5,496 nucleotides of DNA, from NCBI GenBank assembly GCA_019313025.1, contig JAFDCA010000673.1, forward strand, positions 1-5,496. The letters are read 5' to 3'. A model generated the notes under the pieces. It made no database searches. It was not told the origin of the DNA and was given only the letters and a program-made list of their open reading frames with translations. The first letter of the stretch is position 1. Each line of letters opens with the position of its first letter. Origin of the DNA: Deltaproteobacteria bacterium (lineage in GTDB: Bacteria > Desulfobacterota > Desulfobacteria > Desulfobacterales > UBA11574). A program made the position numbers and the translations under genes. Shown here piece by piece: positions 5,177-5,496 of this stretch.

Positions 5177-5496
5177 TCAAATTTTTCCTTTTAAATACTT
5201 TTGTTTTTCAGGCTCAGAAAACTTTTCAATGGCATACCGCATCATTTTTCGGAGCATCCATCCCACAGCTTTGTGAATCAGATCCTCCTTGTCTGTAAGC
5301 AGGATCTTTGCAATTTTCAGAGTTTCTTCATAGTTTTTGTGCCTGATATAGCTATTGTCAGAATAACATTCCGTTTCATCCGCCGGATAATTTCGTTGAG
5401 ATCTGCAAGAACTCGCAAACAAAAGCGCGTAAAAGAGAACATGTCCATGGCTTTTTAAAATATCGTTCAGTAGTTTGATTTTATGTTTTAATTTGA
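5177..5496 (-). pseudogene. Decaying AlkD-type DNA alkylation repair gene, 3' part (runs off the right edge)
   Basis: The C-terminal part matches the AlkD-type HEAT-repeat DNA glycosylase family, which excises alkylated bases. Visible blocks are YIRHKNYEETLKIAKILL, DKEDLIHKAVGWMLR, MMRYAIEKF and YLKGKI, ending in tandem TGA TAA. In intact relatives, as I recall them, GWMLR is followed by about 25 residues (EVGKRD... through MPRT) before MLRYAIEKF; here the blocks join directly as GWMLRKMMRYAIEKF. Further upstream, LLNDILKSHGHVLFYALLF resembles the K-S-x-I-H-E-x-R-x-x-ALLI block. The part that should carry the catalytic W-D-L-V-D segment is missing, and a shifted frame at about 5351-5391 (MKRNVILTIA) looks like the strand leading into YIRH, implying a one-base frameshift near 5350. 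The main frame is open to the window edge by chance or by in-frame losses. Trp79 of GWMLR is retained, but with the W..D catalytic part gone the product should be inactive. Confidence 0.75.

Noticed and set aside
1..5496. CRISPR array, retron, toxin-antitoxin pair, tRNA or prophage genes
   Set aside because: I looked for regular direct repeats, reverse transcriptase or nuclease motifs, paired small genes and cloverleaf sequences and saw none that hold up.

Overview
The window looks like chromosomal DNA of an anaerobic, sulfate-reducer-like bacterium, most plausibly Desulfobacterota (a Desulfobacterales relative). This is inferred from the gene content: a Tat-exported iron-sulfur/molybdopterin oxidoreductase of the kind found in anaerobic respiratory complexes, a small FmdB zinc-ribbon protein and a RecD2 helicase. 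Moderate to low GC and AAGGA-type ribosome binding sites are compatible. The species cannot be named from the sequence.

Left part (1-1558), all on the minus strand. A small acidic protein of unknown function (1343-1558) has its own sigma70-like promoter and AT-rich palindromes in its leader. It is followed by a PrmA-like methyltransferase that lacks the usual N-terminal substrate domain (670-1284). A 357-base spacer then carries a near-consensus promoter driving the first 104 codons of a Tat-dependent, probably lipid-anchored molybdopterin oxidoreductase, which runs off the left edge.

Middle (1559-2219). This 660-base stretch has no credible gene. It holds the promoter and palindromes of the small gene, a 153-base imperfect inverted repeat (1788-1940), and two related GC-rich hairpins (1954-1996 and 2026-2056). 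The hairpins resemble the end structures of IS200/IS605-type elements, but no transposase or TnpB is present. The stretch may be a small non-autonomous element or the scar of one.

Right part. A plus-strand pair, trmO-like tRNA methyltransferase (2220-2630) and recD2 helicase (2643-4814), is separated by 12 bases and almost certainly co-transcribed. Tail to tail with recD2, only 17 bases away, lies a 54-residue FmdB-family zinc-ribbon gene on the minus strand (4832-4996) with a perfect Shine-Dalgarno and a good promoter. At the right edge (5177-5496, minus) is the 3' part of an AlkD-type DNA alkylation repair gene. It appears to be decaying: a segment of about 25 residues is missing inside a normally continuous motif block, and a second part of the gene is scrambled by loss of sequence and a frameshift.

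No CRISPR array, tRNA, rRNA, phage gene or recognisable defence system was seen. The parts most worth a second look are the non-coding inverted-repeat/hairpin cluster, the alkD-like remnant and the palindrome-flanked small gene.
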